A stretch of DNA of 64,000 nt from Solwaraspora sp. WMMD1047 (GTDB lineage Bacteria; Actinomycetota; Actinomycetes; Mycobacteriales; Micromonosporaceae). Every line of letters starts with the position of its first letter. The stretch's first letter is position 1. The notes beneath the pieces are model-generated. The model had not been told where the DNA came from. It saw only the letters and a list, made by a program, of their open reading frames with translations, and searched no databases. The translations under genes were made by a program, and so were the position numbers. The stretch lies in the NCBI RefSeq assembly GCF_029626155.1, contig NZ_JARUBL010000001.1, positions 1,054,001 through 1,118,000 of the forward strand, read 5' to 3'. Shown piece by piece: positions 50,914-58,181 of the stretch.

Positions 50914-53043
50914 GTGCGAGCAACGCTAAGCAGACTGTCGATGGCTACAGCGGGGATGCTGGTCGTCGGCACCACCGTCCTGGGCCTGCCGGCGCCGGCC
51001 CTGGCCGCCCCCGGCGACGCCGCCGCCCGGGGACTGGTGGTCGACCTGTCGGCCGAGGTCCTCGGCCTGACCGTGATCAGTGCCGACGCCACGATCGGCA
51101 GCGCCACCGCGCCGGCCGGCGGCGGCACCGACACCTCCACTCTGATCACCATCGACCTGACCGGGGCCGTGGGAGTCACCGCCAGCGGAACGGTCGAGGA
51201 GGTCACCGCCACCCGGGGTGCGGTCGAGTCGTCGGCCCTGTCGAGCGTCTCCGGCCTGAACCTGTCGATCCTGGGCGTCGACGTGCTGGACGCCACGGCG
51301 GTCACCGCGACGGTGACCTGCCCGCTGGTCGGTGCGCAGACCGCCGATACCACCCTGACCGGCCTCGAACTGTTCGGCTCCGCGGTCACCCTGACCGCCA
51401 ACGGGCCCGCCGTCACCGGCAGCGCGGCGGTCACCGTCGCGGGCCTGACCGACGCCAGCCTGGACGTCTCGCTCACCCGGGTCGAGACCACCACCGCCGA
51501 CGGGGCCGCCGCGACCACCATCCTCGCGGCGGTCACTCTGACCGGCGAGGTGGCCGGGTCGCCCGTCACGATCCCGGTCGGCACCGTGATCGTGGCCGAG
51601 GCGACCTGCGAGCGCCCGCCGACGCCGGCCGCGCCCACGGCCGCCACCATCGTGCCGGACTCCGGCCCGCAGTCCGGCGGCCAGACCGTGACGATCACGG
51701 GTACGGACTTCGTCCCCGACAACACCACGGTGACCTTCGACGGCGTGCCGGCGACCGACGTCGTGGTGGACCCCGCCGGCACCTCGCTGACGGCGGTGAC
51801 GCCGCCGGGCGCGATCGGTCCGGCGGAGGTGGTGGTGACCACGCCGGGCGGGTCGACGGACCCGCTGGGCTACGAGTACCTGGCCGACGGCAGCGCCGCG
51901 GTGGTGACGGGGATTTCGCCCCCGTCCGGGCCGACCTCGGGCGGCACCACGGTGACGATCACCGGCACCGGCTTCACCGGCGCGGTCGCGGTCGACTTCA
52001 ACGGCCTGCCGAGCACCGACTTCACGATCAATCCGGCCGGTACGACGATCACGGTGGTGTCGCCACCGAACCCGGCCGGCCCGGCGACGGTCGACCTGAT
52101 CTTCCCGGCCGGCACGGTCGACGCGGGAACCTTCACCTACGTCCCGCCGACGATCACGTCCATCGTGCCGGATGAGGGCCCGAGCACGGGCGGTACGACC
52201 GTCACGATCACCGGCACCGGCCTCACCGACGCGACCGGCGTCGACTTCGGCGGTGCCGCCGGCACCGGCCTGGTGGTGGACCCGTCGGGCACCTCGCTGA
52301 CCGTGGTCACGCCGCCCGGATCGCCCGGTCCGGTGGACGTGACAGTGGAGATTCCCGGCGAGAACGCCGTCGCCGTCAACGGCTACACCTACCTGGCCGA
52401 CCCGCCGACCGCCGACACCATCGCGCCGGACGCCGGGCCGCAGGCCGGCGGGCAGACGGTGACCATCACCGGAACCGGATTCGTGCCCGGCGCCACGACG
52501 GTGACCTTCGACGGCGAACCGGCGACGGACGTGGTGGTGGACCCGGCCGGCACCTCGCTCACGGCGGTGACGCCACCCGGTGCGGTCGGGCCGGCGTCGG
52601 TCGTGGTGACCACGCCCGGCGGTACGGCGGCGCCGCTGGACTACACGTACCGGGCGGCACCGGTGATCAACGCCATCGATCCGGACCAGGGCCCGACCGC
52701 GGGCGGCACGACGGTCGTCGTGATCGGCAGCGGCTTCGTCCCGGGCCAGACCGCCGTGATCATCTGTGGCCGGACCATCCCGGCCGATGAGGTCACCGTC
52801 GGCGACGGTGGCGCGGTGCTGACGTTCCGCACCCCGGCCTGCCAGGCGGGGGAGACGGCGGTGAGCGTCGCCACCCCGGGCGGGGTGTCCAACGACGTGG
52901 ACTTCCGCTTCGTCGGCGGCAGCCTGCCGGTCACCGGCACCGACCTGGGACCGATCGTGACCGCCGGCTCGGGTCTGGTGCTGGTCGGCCTCCTCCTGCT
53001 GGTGCTGTCCCGCCGCCGACCCGGGCAGGAGGCAACCGGCTGA
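50914..53043 (+). CDS. LPxTG-anchored surface protein with five TIG/IPT domains
   Basis: A 709-residue surface protein. A signal peptide (residues 1-32, ending APALA) is followed by a threonine- and alanine-rich domain (33-240) with two paired cysteines. Five tandem TIG/IPT immunoglobulin-like domains follow at about residues 242-655, each opening with a variant of I-x-P-x-x-G-P-x-x-G-G and containing VTITGTGF-like strands. Domain 5 has two cysteines. The C-terminal sorting signal is LPVTG (671-675), a membrane helix and RRRPGQ, so sortase should link it to the wall. The GTG at 50914 follows GAGGGGAA. An adhesin or structural role is likely, but the ligand is unknown. Confidence 0.9.
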   Translation: MRATLSRLSMATAGMLVVGTTVLGLPAPALAAPGDAAARGLVVDLSAEVLGLTVISADATIGSATAPAGGGTDTSTLITIDLTGAVGVTASGTVEEVTATRGAVESSALSSVSGLNLSILGVDVLDATAVTATVTCPLVGAQTADTTLTGLELFGSAVTLTANGPAVTGSAAVTVAGLTDASLDVSLTRVETTTADGAAATTILAAVTLTGEVAGSPVTIPVGTVIVAEATCERPPTPAAPTAATIVPDSGPQSGGQTVTITGTDFVPDNTTVTFDGVPATDVVVDPAGTSLTAVTPPGAIGPAEVVVTTPGGSTDPLGYEYLADGSAAVVTGISPPSGPTSGGTTVTITGTGFTGAVAVDFNGLPSTDFTINPAGTTITVVSPPNPAGPATVDLIFPAGTVDAGTFTYVPPTITSIVPDEGPSTGGTTVTITGTGLTDATGVDFGGAAGTGLVVDPSGTSLTVVTPPGSPGPVDVTVEIPGENAVAVNGYTYLADPPTADTIAPDAGPQAGGQTVTITGTGFVPGATTVTFDGEPATDVVVDPAGTSLTAVTPPGAVGPASVVVTTPGGTAAPLDYTYRAAPVINAIDPDQGPTAGGTTVVVIGSGFVPGQTAVIICGRTIPADEVTVGDGGAVLTFRTPACQAGETAVSVATPGGVSNDVDFRFVGGSLPVTGTDLGPIVTAGSGLVLVGLLLLVLSRRRPGQEATG

Positions 53044-53050
53044 CGACACG

Positions 53051-53076
53051 GCCCGGGGACCGAATGGTCCCCGGGC
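53051..53076 (+). terminator. 11-bp hairpin terminator of the TIG-protein gene
   Basis: Perfect arms GCCCGGGGACC (53051-53061) and GGTCCCCGGGC (53066-53076) with a GAAT loop, 8 bp after the stop codon. Confidence 0.85.
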
Positions 53077-53090
53077 TCGGTCGTCCAGTG

Positions 53091-53149
53091 ATCGTGGCGC
53101 ACCCAGCCGTCGGACACCGCGGTGTGCCAACGGCTGGATGCGCCACGAT
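53091..53149. repeat. 59-bp cruciform with nested palindrome
   Basis: Arms of 20 bp (53091-53110 and 53130-53149) match at 19 positions, starting ATCGTGGCGC. The loop contains the 12-bp palindrome ACACCGCGGTGT (53114-53125). It follows a complete terminator and ends 14 bp before the next gene's stop. A dispersed palindromic repeat is possible. Confidence 0.75.
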
Positions 53150-53162
53150 GCCGCTAAGGGTG

Positions 53163-53975
53163 CTATCGGCGCTGGACGTCGTCGAGTGCGTCTATCAGGC
53201 GGGCCAGAGCGTTGGCCAGCCTCGTCCATGCGGAGCCGGTCGGACCGGCGTCGCGGCGCATCTCGATCATGATTGCGGTCACCGACCGGTCCCGGCCGTA
53301 GTGGCGCAGCGGCACGTAACAGCCGGCGAACGGCGTGTTCTCGGCGACCTCGCCGCAGCCGGCGAACGCCTGCCGGGCCGCCGCCAGCAACCAGGCCGGG
53401 GTGTGGACCGGGTCGGTGCCCAGACAGACCGGCGGCCGCCGGTCCCCGCCGATCTCGTACGGCAGCCGTCCGGCCGGATACGAATGCACGTCGATGACGG
53501 TCACCCGGCCGACCGCCGCCAACCGGGCGTCGACCAGGTCGGCCATCGCCCCGGCGTACGGATGGAACCAGCGGTCGAGCAGTTGATTCCTGACGGCGGT
53601 GTCGTCGGTGCGAAGTGGGGCGCCCAGGCTGGTCCGGGTGTAGACGGCGCCCATGCCGACCGCGTTCATCGGCTCCCGGTCGTCGGGGAACCGTTCCGGA
53701 TCGACCACCAGCCGGGAGAGCAGGTTGCTGAACGTCCACGGGCGAATGCCCGCGGCGCCGGCCGCCCGACCGGCGACGACGTCGGTGCCGTGGTCGGTGA
53801 CCCGGTCCAACTCGGCGTCGAGCGCGTCATCGGACAACAGCAGCCCCGAGCGGACCTCGGCCGGGATTCTGCGGGCGGCGTGCGGCAGGTGCAGGACCAC
53901 CGGACTGGCCGGGTCACCGGGTGTGACCCGGAACCCGGCCAGCCCGCCCCGCGACTCCGTCGGGTCGGGGACCAT
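53163..53975 (-). CDS. N-formylglutamate amidohydrolase-family protein
   Basis: A 270-residue zinc hydrolase of the N-formylglutamate amidohydrolase family, which in histidine breakdown releases formate and glutamate. Family residues are seen in VVLHLPHAARRIP, ELDRVTDHGTDVVAG, NLLSRLVVDPERFPDD, the metal-site strand VTVIDVHSYPAGRLPYE, and the final IMIEMRRDAG. No other histidine-degradation gene is nearby, so the true substrate may be another N-acyl amino acid. The ATG at 53975 overlaps nothing but lies 5 bp before the end of the ABC permease gene upstream, and may be co-transcribed with it. Confidence 0.85.
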   Translation of the reverse strand: MVPDPTESRGGLAGFRVTPGDPASPVVLHLPHAARRIPAEVRSGLLLSDDALDAELDRVTDHGTDVVAGRAAGAAGIRPWTFSNLLSRLVVDPERFPDDREPMNAVGMGAVYTRTSLGAPLRTDDTAVRNQLLDRWFHPYAGAMADLVDARLAAVGRVTVIDVHSYPAGRLPYEIGGDRRPPVCLGTDPVHTPAWLLAAARQAFAGCGEVAENTPFAGCYVPLRHYGRDRSVTAIMIEMRRDAGPTGSAWTRLANALARLIDALDDVQRR

Positions 53976-53980
53976 CGCGG

Positions 53981-54676
53981 TCAGGGTTGTGCCCGCCGGA
54001 TGGCCAGATAGCTCACCCCGGCCAGCGGGAGCACCAGCAGCGCCGGCCAGCCGAGCAGCAGCATCGCCGACGGCTGGTCGGCGAACCAGTTCCAGGTCGC
54101 CGTCCACCAGCCCTGCCAGGTGATCACCACGGCCGCGCCACCGAAGCCGAGCACCGAGGCGAGGGTGAGGGTGAACATGCCGTTGACCCCGAACCGCTTG
54201 TAGATCACCGTGATGAAGATGCCGAGGAAGCCGAGCAGCAGGAACGGCATCGCGTACGCGAGGATTCCCACCAGCGGGTTGTCGGTTAACAGCAGCGGCA
54301 GTCCGAAGAACTTCAGGTTGAGACCCCAGCCGTCGGTGGCCCGTTCCAGCAGCGCCAGCAGGTACAGCGCTACCGCGTAGACCAGCGACTGCGCCGTGAA
54401 CTGGGTGACGTTGGCCAGGTAGAAGGTCCGGCGGGTCACCCCCAGCCCGATCACGAAGGGGAAGTCCTGCGCGATCGAGTTGATGCAGGCGACGAACATG
54501 ACGACGTAGATGCTGAGCAGGCCGCCGGTGGTCGGCTCCACGTCCGGCTGCTCCTGCAGCGACCAGAAGAGCGCCAGGTTGATCAGGAAGCTGGTGGCCA
54601 GGATGCCCCAGGGCCAGCCGAGGTTGCTGGGCCAGTTGACGAACATGAGCCGGGCGACCGGAAGGACGCGGTTCAT
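53981..54676 (-). CDS. ABC transporter permease subunit
   Basis: A 231-residue membrane protein with about six helices (MFVNWPSNLGWPWGILATSF, LLSIYVVMFVACINSIA, AQSLVYAVALYLLALLE, GILAYAMPFLLLGFLGIFIT and two more). It has no substrate-binding domain and no signal peptide, as in YtrC/YtrD-like or antibiotic-resistance exporters. The ATG overlaps the ATPase stop by 4 bp, so the two are made together. It probably forms a dimeric channel with the ATPase encoded upstream; the substrate is unknown. Confidence 0.85.
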   Translation of the reverse strand: MNRVLPVARLMFVNWPSNLGWPWGILATSFLINLALFWSLQEQPDVEPTTGGLLSIYVVMFVACINSIAQDFPFVIGLGVTRRTFYLANVTQFTAQSLVYAVALYLLALLERATDGWGLNLKFFGLPLLLTDNPLVGILAYAMPFLLLGFLGIFITVIYKRFGVNGMFTLTLASVLGFGGAAVVITWQGWWTATWNWFADQPSAMLLLGWPALLVLPLAGVSYLAIRRAQP

Positions 54677-55599
54677 CGGGAGCTCTCCTTGACTGTCGGA
54701 TCCGTGCCGGCCTGGTTGCCGACGTGCCCGTTGTGCGCGGTGGTCAGCCGCACGACGAGTTCCTGGAGGGAGGCGGCCTCGACGGTGAGGCCGAGCGACC
54801 GGGCGCGATCCCGGCCGGCCTGGCCGAAGGGGCCGCGTACGGTGGCCCTGGCGGTGCCGCCGAGCAGCACCCGGTGTAGCTCGGTGCCGGTGCCGGCGAA
54901 GTCGTCGACCGCGTCGACCGGGCCGGCGACGGTCAGGACCTGACCCCGCAGCGACTCCGCGTCCTCGTCGAGCAGGAGCCGGCCCCGATCGATCAGCAGG
55001 ATGTGCTCGATCAGGTCGCTGACCTCGTCGATGAGGTGGGTGGAGAGCACGATGGTGCGGGGATGCTGGGTGTAGTCGGCGAGCAGGTGGTCGTAGAAGA
55101 GTTGCCGGGCGACCGCGTCCAGGCCGAGGTAGGGCTCGTCGAAGAAGGTCAGCGGCGCGCGGGAGGCGAGGCCGATGATGATGCCGAGCGTCGAGAGCAT
55201 CCCCCGGGACAGCTTGCGGACGTTGCGCCGGGCCGGGAGCTGGAACTCGGCGAGCAGCGACCGGGCTAGCTCGTCGTCCCAGTTGGGGTAGATCAGCCCG
55301 GCGGCCCGCAGCGCGTGCTCGACCCGCAGGTTCTGCGGGTAGGTCTGGCTCTCCTTGATGAAGCAGGTCCGCGACAACACCCGCTCGTTCTCGTAGGGGT
55401 GTGCTCCGAAGACCGCGACCTCGCCGGAGCTGGCGAAGTTCTGGGCGGTGAGGATCTGCATGAGGGTGGTCTTGCCGGCGCCGTTGCGGCCGAGCAGGCC
55501 GTAGATGCGGTTCTCGGTCAGTGTGAAGCTCACCCGGTCCAGCGCGGTGACGCCCTTGTACCGCTTGGTGAGGTCGTTGACGGTCACGACCGTGCTCAT
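54673..55599 (-). CDS. ABC transporter ATP-binding protein
   Basis: A 308-residue ATPase driving export. Walker A is GLLGRNGAGKTTL, the Q-loop is in CFIKESQTYPQNLRVEHAL, the signature is an atypical LSRGMLSTLG, Walker B is APLTFFDEPYLGLD, and the H-loop is TIVLSTHLIDEV. The last 90 residues form a regulatory tail typical of Ytr/EcsA-like subunits. The ATG at 55599 overlaps the GntR stop by 4 bp. The SRGM change in the signature is common in this subgroup and does not mean loss of activity. Confidence 0.92.
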   Translation of the reverse strand: MSTVVTVNDLTKRYKGVTALDRVSFTLTENRIYGLLGRNGAGKTTLMQILTAQNFASSGEVAVFGAHPYENERVLSRTCFIKESQTYPQNLRVEHALRAAGLIYPNWDDELARSLLAEFQLPARRNVRKLSRGMLSTLGIIIGLASRAPLTFFDEPYLGLDAVARQLFYDHLLADYTQHPRTIVLSTHLIDEVSDLIEHILLIDRGRLLLDEDAESLRGQVLTVAGPVDAVDDFAGTGTELHRVLLGGTARATVRGPFGQAGRDRARSLGLTVEAASLQELVVRLTTAHNGHVGNQAGTDPTVKESSR

Positions 55600-55955
55600 C
55601 GGTGGTCCTCCCACTTGTCGATCATGGTCTTGAGTTCCGCCGGGTCGATGCCGAGCTTGCGGGCCTCGGTCAGCAGCGGCTGGACGTACTGCCGGGCGAA
55701 CTCTTCGCGGCGGCGGCCGCGTAGTTTGACGCGGGCGCCGGGGGAGACGAACATCCCGATTCCTCTCTTCTTGTAGAGCGTCCCGTCATCGACAAGTTGA
55801 TTCACGCCCTTGGCGGCGGTGGCCGGGTTGATCCGGTGGAAGGCGGCCAGTTCGTTCGTCGACGGGACCTGGCCGTCCTCCGGCAGCGTCCCGTCGAGGA
55901 TCGAGTTCTCCAGCAGCTCGGCGATCTGCAGGAAGATCGGTCGCCCGTCGTCCAT
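55596..55955 (-). CDS. YtrA-type GntR transcriptional regulator
   Basis: A 119-residue repressor of the short YtrA subfamily: an N-terminal winged helix (PIFLQIAELLENSILDGTL, VPSTNELAAFHRINPATAAK, LYKKRGIGMFVSPGA) and a two-helix dimerisation tail of about 45 residues instead of a ligand domain. Such regulators control the ABC genes transcribed with them, as here. Its stop overlaps the ATPase start (ATGA). The start may be the ATG at 55955 or the GTG at 55958. A candidate operator lies about 125-140 bp upstream. Confidence 0.9.
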   Translation of the reverse strand: MDDGRPIFLQIAELLENSILDGTLPEDGQVPSTNELAAFHRINPATAAKGVNQLVDDGTLYKKRGIGMFVSPGARVKLRGRRREEFARQYVQPLLTEARKLGIDPAELKTMIDKWEDHR

Positions 55956-56072
55956 CACGACCGGTCCCGATCTGGGCGGCCCCGCCCCGGGCGGTTCCGG
56001 TCCGGGTCGGCTGCCGAGCCACCCACCCGGCCGGCCGCCCCCCGATCCGTGCGGCCGACCTGGTTGGCTGGT

Positions 56073-56103
56073 TCATTAGTCATGTAGGTAACCATGCAGG
56101 CAA
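56073..56103 (-). promoter_or_regulatory. candidate GntR promoter with CATG-N8-CATG operator
   Basis: Read on the minus strand, TTGCCT (56098-56103) and TAATGA (56073-56078) could be -35 and -10 boxes, 19 bp apart. The symmetric CATG pair at 56081-56084 and 56093-56096 falls in the spacer, where a GntR dimer would block polymerase. Confidence 0.3.
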
Positions 56104-56208
56104 TGGAGTGGTCGTGTCAAGCGCGCGGCAAGATTGGGTGCCCGCGCCGGGCAACCATTCCGGCGGGACGGCCGTCTAGGTGGGCGGAACCCCCAGGAGG
56201 TCTTGCGG

Positions 56209-56742
56209 ATGCGGCACGGCTCGGAACCGGAGCACGGCGACCCGGACGGCGGATACGTCGAGTACGTGACGGCGCGGCTGCCCCGGCTGCGGCGGCTGGC
56301 GTACTCGCTCTGCGGTGACGCCGACCAGGCCGACGACCTGGTGCAGGAGGCGATCACCAAGCTCTACCTGCACTGGTCCCGGGTGCCCCGGATCGCCCAC
56401 CTGGACGCGTACGTGCGGGCCATCGTGGTGCGCACCTTCCTCGACGCGCAGCGCAAGGGCTGGTGGCGGGTGCTGCTGCCGGGAACGCTGCCGGACGTAC
56501 CGCAGCCGCTGGACCCGTCGGCGGACGACCGCGACCTGCTGCGGGCCGCCCTGGCCAAGCTGCCGCCCCGGCAGCGCGCCGTACTGGTGCTGCGGTTCCT
56601 GCACGACCTGCCGGTGAACGAGTGCGCCGAGATTCTCGGCTGCACCGCCGGGACGGTGAAGAGTCAGACCTCGCACGGGCTGACCGCACTCCGGAAGATC
56701 CTCGGCGACCGCGAGTTCGCCGACATCGGGGGGCAACGATGA
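56209..56742 (+). CDS. SigE-family RNA polymerase sigma factor
   Basis: A 177-residue ECF-type sigma factor of the actinobacterial SigE family. Region 2 covers about residues 15-80, with LRRLAYSLCGDADQADDLVQ followed by E and ITKLYLHWSRV. Region 4 lies near the C-terminus: LPPRQRAVLVLRFLHDLPVN, then ECAEILGCTAGTVKSQTSHG. The ATG at 56209 has AGGAGG. Its TGA overlaps the ATG of a 39-codon ORF, which in turn overlaps the gene for a membrane-anchored protein. The three form a tightly coupled operon with the likely signal protein or anti-sigma factor last. Confidence 0.92.
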   Translation: MRHGSEPEHGDPDGGYVEYVTARLPRLRRLAYSLCGDADQADDLVQEAITKLYLHWSRVPRIAHLDAYVRAIVVRTFLDAQRKGWWRVLLPGTLPDVPQPLDPSADDRDLLRAALAKLPPRQRAVLVLRFLHDLPVNECAEILGCTAGTVKSQTSHGLTALRKILGDREFADIGGQR

Positions 56743-56858
56743 CCGGACGGACGCGGCACGGGCCGAAGCGGGCGGCGGCGGTCAGGTCGGCGGGGGCATC
56801 GAAGAGGGCGGACGCAGCGAAGCGGGCGGGACACGCAGCGAAGGGAGTGGCGCGGTGA
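56739..56858 (+). CDS. 39-residue lysine/arginine-rich peptide
   Basis: A small ORF starting at the ATG that shares four bases with the sigma stop (ATGA) and ending at a TGA that shares four bases with the next gene's GTG (GTGA). The peptide, MTGRTRHGPKRAAAVRSAGA onwards, has about 13 basic residues, one acidic residue and many alanines in AxKRA-like units, like histone or nucleoid-protein tails. The double overlap argues that it is translated. It may be only a translational bridge, or a nucleic-acid-binding or sigma-binding peptide. No known family comes to mind. Confidence 0.5.
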   Translation: MTGRTRHGPKRAAAVRSAGASKRADAAKRAGHAAKGVAR

Positions 56859-58180
56859 GCGGCGGCGGCGAACAGTGGGACGGGCGCGACGGGTCGACCG
56901 ACCCGCAGCCGCCCGGTGACGACTACGCGATCACGCTGTTGCGAAGGCTCGACGACGAGCCGGGCGGTCCGAGCCGGGTCGATCTGGGCCGGGCGATGGC
57001 GGAGGGGAAGCGCCGGCGGCGGGTGCGGCGGGTGGCCGGTGCCGGCGGGGCCGCCGCGCTCACCGTCGCCATGCTCGCGGCCGTCCCGGTCGTCATGCAG
57101 ACCGCCGGGGAGCCGGCGCCGACCACCGCGCTTGAGGCGGCGTCAGCCCCGGCACCGACCGGATCACCTGGCGCGACACCGGACGCCGCGGCGACGCCGG
57201 AGGCCGGTCCGGCCGACGCTGACCCGGTCAGAGCGCCGAAAAGGTGCCGGGCGCAGCCGCTGCCGATCCCCGACGACGTGCCGATGAGCCTGGTCACCGG
57301 GATGGATCCGACCGGTCAGATCGTGCTCGGCCGGTCGTACCCGGACCGGGCCGAGGGCAGCTATCCGGTCCTGCTCTGGGCATCGGGCCGGCCGAGGGTG
57401 GTCGACCTGCCCGGCAGCGACCAGAGCCTGGTCGATGCCACCTCGAAGGGGGTCGCCGTCGGGTCCAGTTGGGGCGACGACGGACCGCGGCCGTTCGTCG
57501 TGCTGGACGGCGAGGCAGCCCAGCTCCCCGGCGTACGCAACGGGGAGGCGGTCGCCATCAACGAGTCCGGCCAGATCGTCGGCACCCGCGACGGCACCCA
57601 GCCGGTGCTGTGGCCGTCCGGATCGGAGCAACCGGTGGACCTGCCGCTGCCGGAGAGCCACCCGCGCGGCGCGGCCGTCGACATCGACGAGGACGGCACG
57701 GTGATCGGCACCGTCATCGACCGCGACGGCAGCGGGCAGGAACGGGCGCACCTGTGGGCGCCGGACGGGACCAGCCAGCTGCTGCCGTTGCCGACGTTCA
57801 AGGGGCAGCGGGCCTACTCGTTCCGTCCGCAGTCGATCCGCAACGGCTGGGTGACGGGGCTGGCCGGGTTGGAGGCCGACCAGACGGAGGGGCTCACCAT
57901 CCCGGTCCGCCTCCACCTGGCCAGCGGTCGGTTCGTCGACTTCCCGGACCTGACGCTGTGGCCGCAGGCGGGCAACGCGCAGGGCTGGGTGGTCGGCTCC
58001 GCCGACGGACTGGCCGGTCTGCTCACCGACGACGGGTTGTTGCCGCTGCCCGTCTTCGCCAAGCCGCAGAGCCCGACCAGCAACCTTGCGGTGGTGGTCA
58101 GCGACGACGGCCGGACGATCGGCGGGCAGGGCGACGACGCCGACGGCAACCCGCAGGCCCTGCTCTGGCGCTGCGAGTGA
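56855..58180 (+). CDS. membrane-anchored propeller-like protein of a sigma-factor operon
   Basis: A 441-residue protein with a cytoplasmic N-terminus of about 65 residues (ending KRRRRVRRVAG), a membrane helix at about 66-85 (GAAALTVAMLAAVPVVM), an alanine- and proline-rich stalk to 130, and an outer domain with one early cysteine (KRCRAQP) and one final cysteine (WRCE). The outer domain has repeats of the HAF/propeller kind: AVAINESGQIVGT, AVDIDEDGTVIGTV, and VSDDGRTIGGQ, each followed by a LW strand. The layout suits an anti-sigma factor or sensor: a short inner part to hold the sigma and an outer sensor. No zinc anti-sigma HxxxCxxC motif is present, so the mechanism is open. The GTG at 56855 has GGGAG. 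Confidence 0.8.
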   Translation: MSGGGEQWDGRDGSTDPQPPGDDYAITLLRRLDDEPGGPSRVDLGRAMAEGKRRRRVRRVAGAGGAAALTVAMLAAVPVVMQTAGEPAPTTALEAASAPAPTGSPGATPDAAATPEAGPADADPVRAPKRCRAQPLPIPDDVPMSLVTGMDPTGQIVLGRSYPDRAEGSYPVLLWASGRPRVVDLPGSDQSLVDATSKGVAVGSSWGDDGPRPFVVLDGEAAQLPGVRNGEAVAINESGQIVGTRDGTQPVLWPSGSEQPVDLPLPESHPRGAAVDIDEDGTVIGTVIDRDGSGQERAHLWAPDGTSQLLPLPTFKGQRAYSFRPQSIRNGWVTGLAGLEADQTEGLTIPVRLHLASGRFVDFPDLTLWPQAGNAQGWVVGSADGLAGLLTDDGLLPLPVFAKPQSPTSNLAVVVSDDGRTIGGQGDDADGNPQALLWRCE

Positions 58181-58181
58181 G

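Noticed and set aside
50859-52175. Second large plus-strand protein overlapping the TIG gene
   Set aside because: The frame gives an R/H/G-rich product without domains, while the other frame has a signal peptide, five TIG domains and a sorting signal.
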